The notes beneath the pieces are model-generated. The model saw only the letters and a list, made by a program, of their open reading frames with translations. It was not told where the DNA came from and ran no database searches. From Bacteriovoracaceae bacterium (lineage in GTDB: Bacteria > Bdellovibrionota > Bacteriovoracia > Bacteriovoracales > Bacteriovoracaceae): 50,665 nucleotides of DNA. Made by a program: the position numbers and the translations under genes. Where the stretch lies: positions 1-50,665 of the forward strand of contig JABGXW010000123.1 of NCBI GenBank assembly GCA_018675575.1, read 5' to 3'. Within the stretch, counting starts at the first letter, position 1. Each line of letters opens with the position of its first letter. Shown here one piece after another: positions 1 to 9,097 of this stretch.

Positions 1-241
1 GATTCTTCTACCTTCTACAAATTTAAGGCAAGCATTTGATATAGCCGAAAGATTAAGAGCTCTTCTAGAGGCACACCAGTTTATTTATGATGGAAAAAGA
101 TTACCAGTAACCGCCTCCATTGGTGTTGCAGACTATCGTCAAGGAGTGACGTCAGGAACAGAATTATTCAAAAGGGCTGACTCAGCCGTTTACAAGGCTA
201 AGGACAGCGGTAGAAATCAAGTCCATTTTTATAAAGCTTAA
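1..241 (+). CDS. Diguanylate cyclase (GGDEF domain), C-terminal fragment
   Basis: The open frame begins at base 2 and runs from the window edge, so only the last 79 residues are present. They read as the end of a GGDEF domain: ILLPSTNLRQAFDIAERLR, then ASIGVADY, then the closing signature ADSAVYKAKDSGRNQV. GGDEF domains make cyclic di-GMP from two GTP; the GG(D/E)EF catalytic loop and any sensory domain lie outside the window, so activity cannot be judged. The stop codon overlaps the mutL start (TAATG), which suggests translational coupling. The PilZ protein near 10 kb is a possible c-di-GMP reader in the same genome, but no direct link is shown. Confidence 0.9.
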   Translation, partial: ILLPSTNLRQAFDIAERLRALLEAHQFIYDGKRLPVTASIGVADYRQGVTSGTELFKRADSAVYKAKDSGRNQVHFYKA

Positions 242-1908
242 TGACTATAATAAAAACAAATACAGCCGATATTCAAACAATAAAACTGTTGCCTGAACAC
301 TTGATTGATCAGATAAAAGCTGGTGAAGTAGTTGAACGCCCTTCTTCATTAGTAAAGGAATTACTTGAAAATTCAATTGACGCAAACTCTTCGAAAATAG
401 AAATTCAGATAATTGATAATGGCCTAGAATTAATTTGTGTTGAAGACAATGGAAAGGGAATAAGTTTTCACGATCTGCCCTACGCCTTCTGCCGACATGC
501 CACTTCAAAAATTGAAAGATACGAAGATCTCTACAAACTAAATTCCTACGGATTTAGAGGTGAAGCCTTAGCCTCTATTGCAAGCAGCTCTAAACTCCTC
601 TGCCAATCAACTCCATTAGATTTAACCAACGGTGGAAGAATTGAAATTGATGGCGGTCGACAAGTAACACTAAACCCGCTTCCAAACAATAAAAATGGAA
701 CAAGCATCTACATAAGGGAACTCTTCTATAATACACCTGCCAGGCTAAAGTTTATAAAATCAAAACAATCTGAAAAGAACTCTCTTAAAAGAATTATTAA
801 TTCATTTCTTATTGCAAATCCTTCTATTGATTTTTCGATTAAATGGGATGATAAAGAAAAATTAATCTATAAATCATTACCCAAAGGACAATTAGAAAAG
901 CGATTGTGCAAAATTTTTTTTAATAATAAAAAAAATCATCTCCCCTTACACATGTTTAATGCAGAATATGAAGGCAATAAAATCAGGGGATTTCTATCAC
1001 AGGAATCAGGAAGAGGAAATGCAGGGAAGTCACACTTCTTATTTGCAAACAACCGCCTATTTAATGATAAAAGTCTTCACCAAGCGATACTACGAAATGC
1101 TAAGGATTTGTGGGGAGAAGGAAATACTGGTCACTATGCAGTTTTCATTTCGACCCCCCCTTCAGAAATTGATGTCAATGTTCATCCAAATAAAATCCAG
1201 ATAAAGTTTTTTAAGTCTTCAACAATCTACTCGTTGCTCTCATCAATGATATCGAGAAGCATTTCAGAACAAATAGAAGCGGAAGTTTTAAAGCCGCAAA
1301 TAAATTCAGGTAATTTATCTATGCCCTCTCCTCTCCATATAATTGAGAATAGTTTTAATATATCATCTTCTGAATCTACAGAAGGAACATTTCTCGAAAA
1401 AACAAATACAGAAATTATTAAAGGATATCTAATCTCAAATAAATATTCTATTATAGAGTTAGCGGCTCAGAACTGGATAGTTGACAACTACAGATTATAT
1501 TCTAGATTTTGGAACACACTCCAGCCAAATGAAACAACAATTACCCCTCTGCTTATTAGCGAACCTTTTTACTGTAAAGAATCTATTGAGTCATCTTCTA
1601 AATATTTAGAAACGAAGGGACTAGAGTTTGAAAGGGTGAACAAAGATCTCGTATTATTAAAAACAATTCCTGAAGAGATAAATGGTTTTTCACTTTCAAG
1701 TTTTATAACCCCATTTTTTTACTTCTATTTGAAAAAATCATCCAATAATCTTCATCAGCACATAGAAGAAAGCCACCCTCAATGTTTTAACTCGATTAAT
1801 GAAGTAAATAATATTTTAAAACTAACTTCAGTTAATCTATTACAAGATAAAAAGATCATTGTGGCCCTTACAGAAACTCACATTTCCAATCTATTCTCCT
1901 TAACATAA
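241..1908 (+). CDS. mutL: DNA mismatch repair protein MutL
   Basis: MutL couples mismatch recognition by MutS to downstream strand removal. The N-terminal GHKL ATPase is well kept: LPEHLIDQIKAGEVVERPSS, the ELLENSIDA helix, DNGKGI, GFRGEALASI and GTSIYIRELFYNTPARLKF. A roughly 70-residue low-conservation linker follows (about 345-395), then a short C-terminal dimerisation domain. At 555 residues it is short for the family. The C-terminal domain lacks the metal-binding endonuclease motif DQHA(x)2E(x)4E; the matching stretch reads AAQNWIVDNYRLYSRF, and no terminal zinc-site motif is seen. It therefore resembles the non-endonuclease MutL of MutH-containing bacteria. It overlaps the upstream GGDEF gene by one base and miaA follows after 9 bp, so the three probably share a transcript. 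Confidence 0.96.
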   Translation: MTIIKTNTADIQTIKLLPEHLIDQIKAGEVVERPSSLVKELLENSIDANSSKIEIQIIDNGLELICVEDNGKGISFHDLPYAFCRHATSKIERYEDLYKLNSYGFRGEALASIASSSKLLCQSTPLDLTNGGRIEIDGGRQVTLNPLPNNKNGTSIYIRELFYNTPARLKFIKSKQSEKNSLKRIINSFLIANPSIDFSIKWDDKEKLIYKSLPKGQLEKRLCKIFFNNKKNHLPLHMFNAEYEGNKIRGFLSQESGRGNAGKSHFLFANNRLFNDKSLHQAILRNAKDLWGEGNTGHYAVFISTPPSEIDVNVHPNKIQIKFFKSSTIYSLLSSMISRSISEQIEAEVLKPQINSGNLSMPSPLHIIENSFNISSSESTEGTFLEKTNTEIIKGYLISNKYSIIELAAQNWIVDNYRLYSRFWNTLQPNETTITPLLISEPFYCKESIESSSKYLETKGLEFERVNKDLVLLKTIPEEINGFSLSSFITPFFYFYLKKSSNNLHQHIEESHPQCFNSINEVNNILKLTSVNLLQDKKIIVALTETHISNLFSLT

Positions 1909-1917
1909 ATCTAGGCC

Positions 1918-2892
1918 ATGAATAACAAACTCGTCATTATCTCAGGACCTACCGCTACCGGGAAGACGGGATTAGGTATAGAGTTATCTCAATTAGTAAA
2001 TATACATTCTGAACTTGAACCGGTCGTTATGAATTTTGATTCCTTATGCTTCTTTAAAGAGGTCTCAATTGGTACTGCAAAACCAACCAAAGAAGAGCGA
2101 CAGAATATTCAGCATGAATTATTTGACGTTTATTCAATTGCTGAAGATTTTAATGCTTCCAAATATGTTAATCTTGCCGAGAAAAAAATTAAATCATTAT
2201 TAAAAGAAAATAAAATTATTTTTCTTGTGGGTGGTTCAGCCTTTTATTTACGTGCTCTTATAAAAGGCATGTATGAATCTAAAGAGATTGACCTAGATCT
2301 CAAGCATGAAACTGAAAGAAAATATGAAGAAGAGGGAATACAATTTATTCTCGATTACCTCTGTAAAAATGACCCGAAAATATTAAACTTACTCCACAAT
2401 AATGATCATTATCGACTCATGAGGGCCTATTATCATCACAAGATAACGTTAACGCTCCTATCAGACGAGAAGTCTCGTATGGATAAAATCGATCCTTATG
2501 ATTTAAAAAATAACGTGAAAAATAACTGGGAACTTCATCACATTTATCTTGATATTCCAAAAAAAGAGCATTACACCATCATAAGAAATAGGACTCATAA
2601 AATGATTAATGAAGGCCTGATTACTGAAGTAGATAATTTATTAAAACAAGGTTTTACGGGTTTAGAGAAACCTCTTCAAAGTATAGGATACAAAGAAACT
2701 GTAGAATTTTTATCGGGTAATATCTCTGCAGTAGAAACAGAAGACGAACTTATTGATCGAATTTTTATTTCAACACGGCAATTTGCGAAATCGCAAAGGA
2801 CATTCTTCAAAAAGATCAGACCCAAATTAGAGTATCACCCGCTCAATGACCGAGAAAAAATCAAGAACGATTTCTTAACTTTCCTCAAATAA
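1918..2892 (+). CDS. miaA: tRNA dimethylallyltransferase MiaA
   Basis: MiaA transfers a dimethylallyl group from DMAPP to N6 of A37 in tRNAs that read UNN codons. Visible motifs are the P-loop SGPTATGKTGLGIELSQ near the N-terminus, the substrate-binding stretch NFDSLCFFKEVSIGTAKPT, FLVGGSAFYLRALIKGM, and the C-terminal region GYKETVEFLSG with a basic RQFAKSQRTFFKK segment. The length of 324 residues is normal. The usual DSxQxY motif is changed to DSLCFF, so the region that holds the flipped-out adenosine is somewhat divergent. It sits 9 bp after mutL, an association of mutL and miaA that is widespread in Gram-negative bacteria. Confidence 0.95.
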   Translation: MNNKLVIISGPTATGKTGLGIELSQLVNIHSELEPVVMNFDSLCFFKEVSIGTAKPTKEERQNIQHELFDVYSIAEDFNASKYVNLAEKKIKSLLKENKIIFLVGGSAFYLRALIKGMYESKEIDLDLKHETERKYEEEGIQFILDYLCKNDPKILNLLHNNDHYRLMRAYYHHKITLTLLSDEKSRMDKIDPYDLKNNVKNNWELHHIYLDIPKKEHYTIIRNRTHKMINEGLITEVDNLLKQGFTGLEKPLQSIGYKETVEFLSGNISAVETEDELIDRIFISTRQFAKSQRTFFKKIRPKLEYHPLNDREKIKNDFLTFLK

Positions 2893-2961
2893 CCTAATAT
2901 TTCCTAGTATTTAGATAACTCTAGTTTTGGTAAAATATCCTTATACAAAGTGAATGATATT

Positions 2962-3804
2962 ATGAACAAGAAAGTAAAAATCATTGTTATTTCTGATGGA
3001 ACAGGTGAAACGGCTACTGAAATATGTCGAGCAGCAATGGCCCAGTTTAAGGGCAAGGATGTTTACTTCACCAGATATAAAAATGTTAGGACTAAAGAAC
3101 AGATTACAGCAATTTTCACAGAAGCTGCAATCCATCACGACTTGATCACTTACACGATTGTGCAAAAAGAAATCAGAGAACATATTTCAGAATTATCTAG
3201 AACCAAACATGTTCGTGCATTAGATTTACTAGGACCAGCACTTACAACTTTTTCAAATTACTTTGAGCAAGAACCAAGTCGTAAGCCTGGAATCTTACAT
3301 GAAGTTAATGATGAATATTTTAATAGAGTTGCGGCAATGGAGTTCACTATCAATCATGATGATGGAAGAAATGTAGAATCGCTTCATCTTGCAGATATCA
3401 TCCTGGTTGGAATATCAAGAACATCTAAGACTCCACTTTCTATCTATCTATCTCACAAGGGATTAAAGGTAGTTAACATTCCAATCATTGAGTCTCAAAA
3501 TCCCCCCGATGCTCTTTTTAAAGTTGATCAGAGAAAAATTTTTGCACTAACAATTAATCCCGATGCTCTAGCAGAAATCAGACGAAAAAGACTTGGACGT
3601 CTAGGGGCTGCGACTCATACTGGTGATTATGCTAATCAGTCTAAAGTTCTTAGTGAAGTTGAATGGGCAAATACATTGTTTGAAGAAAATAAAAGATGGC
3701 CAGTTTTTAATGTCACAGATAAAGCATTAGAAGAAACTGCTTCTGAAATAGTTAAACTAATAAATATGCGCAAGAATAATATTTTCAAACAAAATAAAAG
3801 TTAA
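2962..3804 (+). CDS. ppsR: PEP synthase / pyruvate phosphate dikinase regulatory protein (DUF299)
   Basis: Members of this family are bifunctional kinase/phosphorylases: ADP-dependent phosphorylation of a threonine inactivates PEP synthase or pyruvate phosphate dikinase, and phosphate-dependent removal restores it. The family signatures are clear: VISDGTGETATEICRAAMAQF at the N-terminus, the P-loop-like VGISRTSKTPLSIYLSHKG, and NIPIIESQNPPDALF. The length of about 280 residues is standard. Two starts are possible, GTG at 2950 and ATG at 2962 in the same frame; neither has a strong Shine-Dalgarno sequence, and ATG was preferred because the conserved region begins right after it. The target dikinase is not in the window. 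The next gene starts 8 bp downstream. Confidence 0.93.
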   Translation: MNKKVKIIVISDGTGETATEICRAAMAQFKGKDVYFTRYKNVRTKEQITAIFTEAAIHHDLITYTIVQKEIREHISELSRTKHVRALDLLGPALTTFSNYFEQEPSRKPGILHEVNDEYFNRVAAMEFTINHDDGRNVESLHLADIILVGISRTSKTPLSIYLSHKGLKVVNIPIIESQNPPDALFKVDQRKIFALTINPDALAEIRRKRLGRLGAATHTGDYANQSKVLSEVEWANTLFEENKRWPVFNVTDKALEETASEIVKLINMRKNNIFKQNKS

Positions 3805-3812
3805 AGGCTACT

Positions 3813-5150
3813 ATGTCGATCTTTGATAAATTTCCAGACATTTTAATCCATTTTTCAAAGCTTCTTGGAATCCCCTTATATAGCGAGAGCAATATTAAAA
3901 TGGGTACTTTATCAGACGTTTTTGTAGATTATGCTGAAGTCTATCCTGTTGCATTAGCAATTCAATTTGTAAAAAACAAACAGTTTTTTTATGTAAATTG
4001 GGATGACGTCGAACAATTTACTTATAAGAAAATTATTATAAGAAACTCTATTGATATAGGAAGAAGTCGAACCTTCCCTAAGGTAAACAAAAAGCCTAAA
4101 TCCTACTCAGTTTTATCTGAACAATTTACTGGTGAAACTACAGAGTATCCTGCTATAGGGAAAGTCATACTAGATAGACAAATCGTCGATACCTCAGGAA
4201 AAAAAGTTGTTCGTGTAAATGATATTCAGCTTATTAAAACCGGAAAAAATCTTCGAGTTACTCATGCTGAAATTGGTCTAAGATCCATGATAAGAAGATT
4301 AGGTTATGAAAAATTTGTAGATGGTGTTTTTTCTATTTTTGCACCCAACTCAAAATATTTGTATCGAGATACTCAAATCAATTGGAAATATGTTCATGCA
4401 ATACCAGATAAATCAGTTTCAAAGAATTTAAAAATAAATTTATATAATGATCAAATCACAAAGCTACATCCAGCAGACCTGGCAGACATTCTAGAAGAGC
4501 TAGACACTGTTTCTAGAGACCAACTTTTTTCTGATTTAGATCCAAAACTGGCTGCTGAAACCTTAGCAGAAGTGGAAGATGAGTATCAAGTTAATCTCGT
4601 TAAAAATAAACCCGCTGAAGAAGTTGCTGAAATTATCGGAAACATGGATACTGATGACGCCGTTGATATTCTAGATGATTTTGACATTGAAAAAGCAGAA
4701 GAGATTATTGCAAATATTGAAGATACTGATGTTCAAGATGATATTACAGAATTATTAGAATATAAAGAGGATACTGCAGGTGGCTTAATGTCTACTGAAG
4801 TATTTGAAGTCTCTAAGACCTTTAAGAAGTCTGATGTTATTAGCCTAATTCAAGAGAAAGATGAAGATTTAGAAACAATTTATGACCTCTTTATCATAGA
4901 TGAGAAATTCAAACTTCAAGGAAGTTGCACTTTAAGAAGTTTGTTGATTCAAAAATCTGACGTAATGTTGTCAGAAATAATGGTGGAAAAAGATATAAAG
5001 TCCCTATGCCCAGAAACTCATTGGAAAGAAGTCGCAAGTTATATGAGTAAGTATAATCTTATCAATGTCCCAATCATAGATAATGAAAATGAGCTTTTAG
5101 GTATTGTCTCTGTGGATGATTTACTTCCATGGTTATTAAATGAAAAGTGA
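3813..5150 (+). CDS. MgtE N-domain and CBS-pair protein without a transport domain
   Basis: This is a 445-residue soluble protein. Residues 1-185 look like two PRC-barrel-like segments (KMGTLSDVFVDYAE; GKVILDRQIVDTSGKKVVRV). Residues about 205-310 form an acidic MgtE_N-type helical repeat domain (LHPADLADILEELD, DTDDAVDILDDFD). Residues about 315-445 form a CBS pair that opens with EDTAGGLMSTEVFEV and ends VPIIDNENELLGIVSVDDLL. In MgtE these cytosolic domains sense Mg2+ and gate the pore, but no membrane part is present here. The gene overlaps the following Nramp-related transporter by four bases (GTGA), so I infer that it is that transporter's cytosolic Mg2+ sensor or partner. Confidence 0.85.
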   Translation: MSIFDKFPDILIHFSKLLGIPLYSESNIKMGTLSDVFVDYAEVYPVALAIQFVKNKQFFYVNWDDVEQFTYKKIIIRNSIDIGRSRTFPKVNKKPKSYSVLSEQFTGETTEYPAIGKVILDRQIVDTSGKKVVRVNDIQLIKTGKNLRVTHAEIGLRSMIRRLGYEKFVDGVFSIFAPNSKYLYRDTQINWKYVHAIPDKSVSKNLKINLYNDQITKLHPADLADILEELDTVSRDQLFSDLDPKLAAETLAEVEDEYQVNLVKNKPAEEVAEIIGNMDTDDAVDILDDFDIEKAEEIIANIEDTDVQDDITELLEYKEDTAGGLMSTEVFEVSKTFKKSDVISLIQEKDEDLETIYDLFIIDEKFKLQGSCTLRSLLIQKSDVMLSEIMVEKDIKSLCPETHWKEVASYMSKYNLINVPIIDNENELLGIVSVDDLLPWLLNEK

Positions 5151-6415
5151 GTATAATTATTAGAATTTCCAGTAAAAAAAAAATATCTCCATTTCTGGCA
5201 AAAATTTTCATTTTGTTATCTATAGTCGGTCCAGGACTAATTACAGCAAATATCGATAACGATGCCGGGGGAATTGCCACATACTCTCTGGTTGGCGCTG
5301 CGACAGGATACCGCCTTCTCTGGGTTCTTTTCCCTATAACAGTTGCCCTCATAATGGTTCAAGAAATGTCTGCCCGAATGGGAATCGTTTCAGGTAAAGG
5401 CCTCGCAGATCTTATTAGAGAAAAGTTTGGCCTAAAAGTTACATTTTATACTTTAATCTTTCTTGTTTTTGCTGACCTTGGAAACACTATGGCTGAATTT
5501 GCAGGAATTGCAGCTGCTGGTGAAATTTTTGGTATTAATAAATACGTTTCGGTTCCGCTTTGCTCTATTTTTGTTTGGCTCCTCATCATTAAAGGAGATT
5601 ACAAAATTGTAGAGAGAGTTTTTTTAGCTGGTTGCTCTATCTACCTTTCATATATCGTATCAGGATTTTTAATTTCTCCAGATTGGCAGATGATTTCAAC
5701 ATCTATAGTTATTCCCAACTTAAATGATATAACAATGACTGATATGCCGTTAATTGTAGGTCTTATGGGTACTACAATCACTCCCTGGATGCAATTTTAT
5801 ATCCAATCAGCTGTTGTTGAAAAAGGAATCGACATTAAACACCTTTGGCATTCAAAAATTGATGTCATTGTTGGCTGTCTCTTTATGTTTACAGTAACTT
5901 TATTCATCATTGTCTGTTGCGCCGCTACTCTTCACAGTTCAGGCGTAGTGATATCAGATGCAAAGGATGCAGCACTTGCTCTTGAGCCCCTTGCGGGAAA
6001 ATATGCCTCAGCTCTCTTTGGAATAGGTTTATTCAATGCCTCGATATTCGCCGCTGCTTTACTTCCGCTTGCAACTAGTTACTACGTATGTGAAGGACTG
6101 GGCTGGGAGTCAGGAGTTGATAAAACTTTCAAAGAAGCTCCTAACTTTTTTACTATCTTCACTTTGCTTATCTTTATAGGAGCTATGATAATTTTGATTC
6201 CAAATATTAACTTATTTAAAATCTTAATATGGTCACAAGTAGCAAATGGAATATTAATACCTATAATTCTTCTCTATATTGTAAAACTCTGTAATGATCC
6301 CGATATCATGGGCGACTACACAAATACTCCCGCCTACAATATATTCAGCTATGTAATCATTCTTTTTATGCTTATTATTAATATCTCAATGATTTATTTT
6401 GAGTTTTTTAATTAG
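5147..6415 (+). CDS. Nramp-related divalent metal (probably Mg2+) transporter
   Basis: A 422-residue polytopic membrane protein of the Nramp/SLC11 fold with about 11 hydrophobic segments. TM1 reads VGPGLITANIDNDAGGIATY, so the canonical DPGN motif is DAGG (residues 39-42). In TM6 the canonical MPH is TPW within GTTITPWMQFY (about 208-218). Loss of the TM1 Asn and the TM6 Met, ligands for transition metals in MntH, is what I recall for the Nramp-related magnesium transporters. The start is GTG, overlapping the stop of the upstream MgtE_N/CBS gene, which supports a Mg2+ role. The 3' end overlaps the convergent kinase gene by four bases. The substrate is inferred, not proven. Confidence 0.87.
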   Translation: MSIIIRISSKKKISPFLAKIFILLSIVGPGLITANIDNDAGGIATYSLVGAATGYRLLWVLFPITVALIMVQEMSARMGIVSGKGLADLIREKFGLKVTFYTLIFLVFADLGNTMAEFAGIAAAGEIFGINKYVSVPLCSIFVWLLIIKGDYKIVERVFLAGCSIYLSYIVSGFLISPDWQMISTSIVIPNLNDITMTDMPLIVGLMGTTITPWMQFYIQSAVVEKGIDIKHLWHSKIDVIVGCLFMFTVTLFIIVCCAATLHSSGVVISDAKDAALALEPLAGKYASALFGIGLFNASIFAAALLPLATSYYVCEGLGWESGVDKTFKEAPNFFTIFTLLIFIGAMIILIPNINLFKILIWSQVANGILIPIILLYIVKLCNDPDIMGDYTNTPAYNIFSYVIILFMLIINISMIYFEFFN

Positions 6416-8466
6416 ATTTTTTCACAAAGATCTATGGATTCATCTTCGTTTTCAACTTTAAATTTTACTTTTCTTTTGATCCCATCTTTAGACTCATAGT
6501 AAACTTTATATGTCACAGGAATGAGGTACCCTTTAGCGTCGAGCTTTGCAGGAAATGGTATACCTGCACCTTTTGGGATTGGTAGGGATTCAATTCTTTT
6601 CTCATTAAATAATGAGAAATATAGCTTTCCGGTAACACAAGGTCTTGAAGTAATTAAATATCCGTAGGATGCAGATGGCATATCTGGTACTTGTATTTTT
6701 ATCGTTTGATCAGGTTCCAATGTTACTCTTCTAATATAATGCTTTCGACCATGTTGTTGAATTCTTATAATAACTTTTTTCCCTGCCTTTACAGAAAGGT
6801 CTCCAAGAACTCCGACATTTGCTCTCATTCCATTGATAAAAACTTTTTGCCAATATTTATCAAATCCCATGAGTTGAATAGATCCGTATTGAGCCTCTTG
6901 TGACGCTGTCGCATAAGGCGAGGGTGTTACTTTTACTAATATTTCTTGAATGCAGTTTCCATTTTTATCTTTATCACAAGCAATTTCTCGTGTTGGGTTA
7001 TCCATTAAAAATACATAGCCTGCACCAATGACAAGAGCTGCAATCATTGCGATTCTCGTTATATTAACTTTTTTCTTCACCGGTATTTTTATTTTATTAG
7101 TTCTGGTAGAAGTTCGTTGTGATGTTTTTGCCTTAACCCCAGTCATAATAGTGACTTTAGGTTTTACTTTACCATGCGGGCTCGTTTTAGAAATCTTCTT
7201 TTTTGTTAAAGATGGTTCAGACGTCTGTCCCTCCAAAAGGATTTCTTTTTTTCCTTTTTCTGGATCACCACCAAGGTGAGGATATCTTTCATCTAGATCT
7301 ACTTTCTTTTTCGATCTTTTTTTCTTTTTTGTTGTTTTCTGTTTATCTTCAAACCCAAAGTCAATGACTCTAGCTTCTTTCTTTTTAGATTCTGATGAAG
7401 AGCTTCTGGTGTCGCGGGGTGGTGTAGACTCGTTTTCATCTCCACCTCTTAGTTCATGTCTCAAATCTTCTAAGTATGGACTCAAGTCAATCTTTCCAAA
7501 CTCAAACATTTTTTCACGATCTATCTTAATCTCTTCTTTGAAAAGCTCTTTTGCAAAGTATGATAAATCCGTAGCATTAAAATCTGGATAATTAGCATAG
7601 AGAAATTTCATTAATGCTCTATTTAACTTGTCTAGGTCTATATATCTTTTGTTTCTGTCTTTTTTTAATGCTTTAAGTACAATTTCATCCAATTCTTTTG
7701 GAACGTTAGGGTTTATTGAAGACGGTGCTGGAATTTTGCATTCTTGAATTTTCTTTAAGACAGCAAGATCATTAGTAGCTTTAAATAGTTTGCGACTACA
7801 TAGCATTTCCCACAGAGTAATTCCGACCGCAAACTCATCATAGGTTGAGTTTAACTCTTCCCCCTCAAGATACTCTGGAGCAAGGTAGGATAATTTTCCT
7901 TTAATTGTTCCGACTTGTGTCTGCTCAGAGTTTGAATCGGCCTTTGCAATACCGAAGTCAATGACTTTAATAGCTCCATCATACGTCAACATAATATTAT
8001 GCGGAGAGATATCTCTGTGAATAATATTAGCTGAGATTCCTGTTAGTTTATCCGTGTAAGTATGAGCATAATGAAGACCCTGACAGACTTGTGTGATTAT
8101 ATAAACAGAGATTTCCACAGGAAAAACAAACTTACGCTCCTTTAATTTGTCTAGGTATTCCTTTAGATTTCTGCCATCGCAATATTCCATGGCCACAAAC
8201 AATTGTTTTTCGTGCAAACCATAATCATAGGTTTGAATAATATTTGGATGAATTAACGGAAATGTTAATTTAATTTCATCCATAAACATTGTTTTGAAAG
8301 ATTCATCTTTGGAATATTGCGATTGAACCATTTTGATCGCAACAATTTTGTCAGCCTGCTCCCCTAAAAAACGAGCACGGCAAATTTTTGCCATACCACC
8401 ATCTACCAGATGATCAAGTATCAGATACCGTCCAAATCTATCTCTTTTAGTTCCATTCTCGGGCAT
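6412..8466 (-). CDS. Ser/Thr protein kinase with transmembrane anchor and PEGA-like C-terminus
   Basis: The kinase domain spans residues about 10-290: a glycine-loop equivalent (LVDGGMAKICRA), the ATP lysine in VAIKMV (K45), HRDISPHN (150-157), DFG (170-172), an APE equivalent LAPEYLEG and the YDEFAVGITLWEML helix. All core catalytic residues are present; Ser replaces Lys in HRDxxPxN, as in many myxobacterial and Bdellovibrio kinases. A Lys/Ser/Thr-rich linker (about 345-465) leads to one membrane helix (about 471-488). The outer part contains a PEGA-like fold (FINGMRANVGVLGDLSVKAG) and cysteines. The topology is cytoplasmic kinase and periplasmic tail. A good ribosome site (AGGAGC, 8 bases before ATG) marks the start. 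It lies 87 bp downstream of the PilZ/hydrolase/lipoprotein operon and could share its transcript. Confidence 0.93.
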   Translation of the reverse strand: MPENGTKRDRFGRYLILDHLVDGGMAKICRARFLGEQADKIVAIKMVQSQYSKDESFKTMFMDEIKLTFPLIHPNIIQTYDYGLHEKQLFVAMEYCDGRNLKEYLDKLKERKFVFPVEISVYIITQVCQGLHYAHTYTDKLTGISANIIHRDISPHNIMLTYDGAIKVIDFGIAKADSNSEQTQVGTIKGKLSYLAPEYLEGEELNSTYDEFAVGITLWEMLCSRKLFKATNDLAVLKKIQECKIPAPSSINPNVPKELDEIVLKALKKDRNKRYIDLDKLNRALMKFLYANYPDFNATDLSYFAKELFKEEIKIDREKMFEFGKIDLSPYLEDLRHELRGGDENESTPPRDTRSSSSESKKKEARVIDFGFEDKQKTTKKKKRSKKKVDLDERYPHLGGDPEKGKKEILLEGQTSEPSLTKKKISKTSPHGKVKPKVTIMTGVKAKTSQRTSTRTNKIKIPVKKKVNITRIAMIAALVIGAGYVFLMDNPTREIACDKDKNGNCIQEILVKVTPSPYATASQEAQYGSIQLMGFDKYWQKVFINGMRANVGVLGDLSVKAGKKVIIRIQQHGRKHYIRRVTLEPDQTIKIQVPDMPSASYGYLITSRPCVTGKLYFSLFNEKRIESLPIPKGAGIPFPAKLDAKGYLIPVTYKVYYESKDGIKRKVKFKVENEDESIDLCEKI

Positions 8467-8553
8467 ATTTTTATAGCTCCTGAAAGACTTATCGGATTAA
8501 AAAGCGAAAACTAAAGCGAATTAAGAAAAGTTCCTTGGACAAAAGTCAGGTAA

Positions 8554-9093
8554 TTATCTGATTAATACCTCTGGGTAACTGGGGACATTAACAGCAATTG
8601 GACTTCCTAGAGACGGAGTTTTTTTGCAATATCCATAAATATCATACAGTTGTAAGGAGAGGTTTTCCATATCGGGATGCAACCGTAGGGAATCCATAAA
8701 GTCGGTTATAGCTATCCGTCTATAACCGTTCTTTTCGAGGCTTGCCATGGCCGACCGTTTTGATATTTTTGCAGAATCTATAGTATAGATCATTAAAATT
8801 TTAAACGATGCACACTCTGAAATGGCCCGCTTTTGAGATTTTGAAAACCAGTTTGTAAAAGGACTAGTCAATTTGTATTCAGTTATCATAACTTCATACA
8901 TTAATGTCAGCTCATGAAACCATGAATAACGGTCAAATATTATCGAGTCTTTCCATTTTGCTTTTTCTTGCATGCCTCCATTAAGTTTGAGCTTGCCTGT
9001 TTTAACGAAGTTCTGAGAAAGACTTCCGCAACCTGTAGTCAACTGTATCGCAAGGAACATTAACGAAACGATTAGAATCATGTTTTTTGTCAT
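8554..9093 (-). CDS. Hypothetical lipoprotein
   Basis: A 179-residue protein with a type II signal peptide: a charged MTKN start, a hydrophobic stretch ILIVSLMFLAIQ and a lipobox LTTGC, so the mature protein would begin at Cys22. The mature part is mixed alpha/beta with no family I recognise. It lies 4 bp after the alpha/beta hydrolase-like gene and so belongs to the same operon, downstream of a PilZ protein. The association suggests an envelope component whose production goes with c-di-GMP signalling, but that is inference only. Confidence 0.82.
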   Translation of the reverse strand: MTKNMILIVSLMFLAIQLTTGCGSLSQNFVKTGKLKLNGGMQEKAKWKDSIIFDRYSWFHELTLMYEVMITEYKLTSPFTNWFSKSQKRAISECASFKILMIYTIDSAKISKRSAMASLEKNGYRRIAITDFMDSLRLHPDMENLSLQLYDIYGYCKKTPSLGSPIAVNVPSYPEVLIR

Positions 9094-9097
9094 TTTA

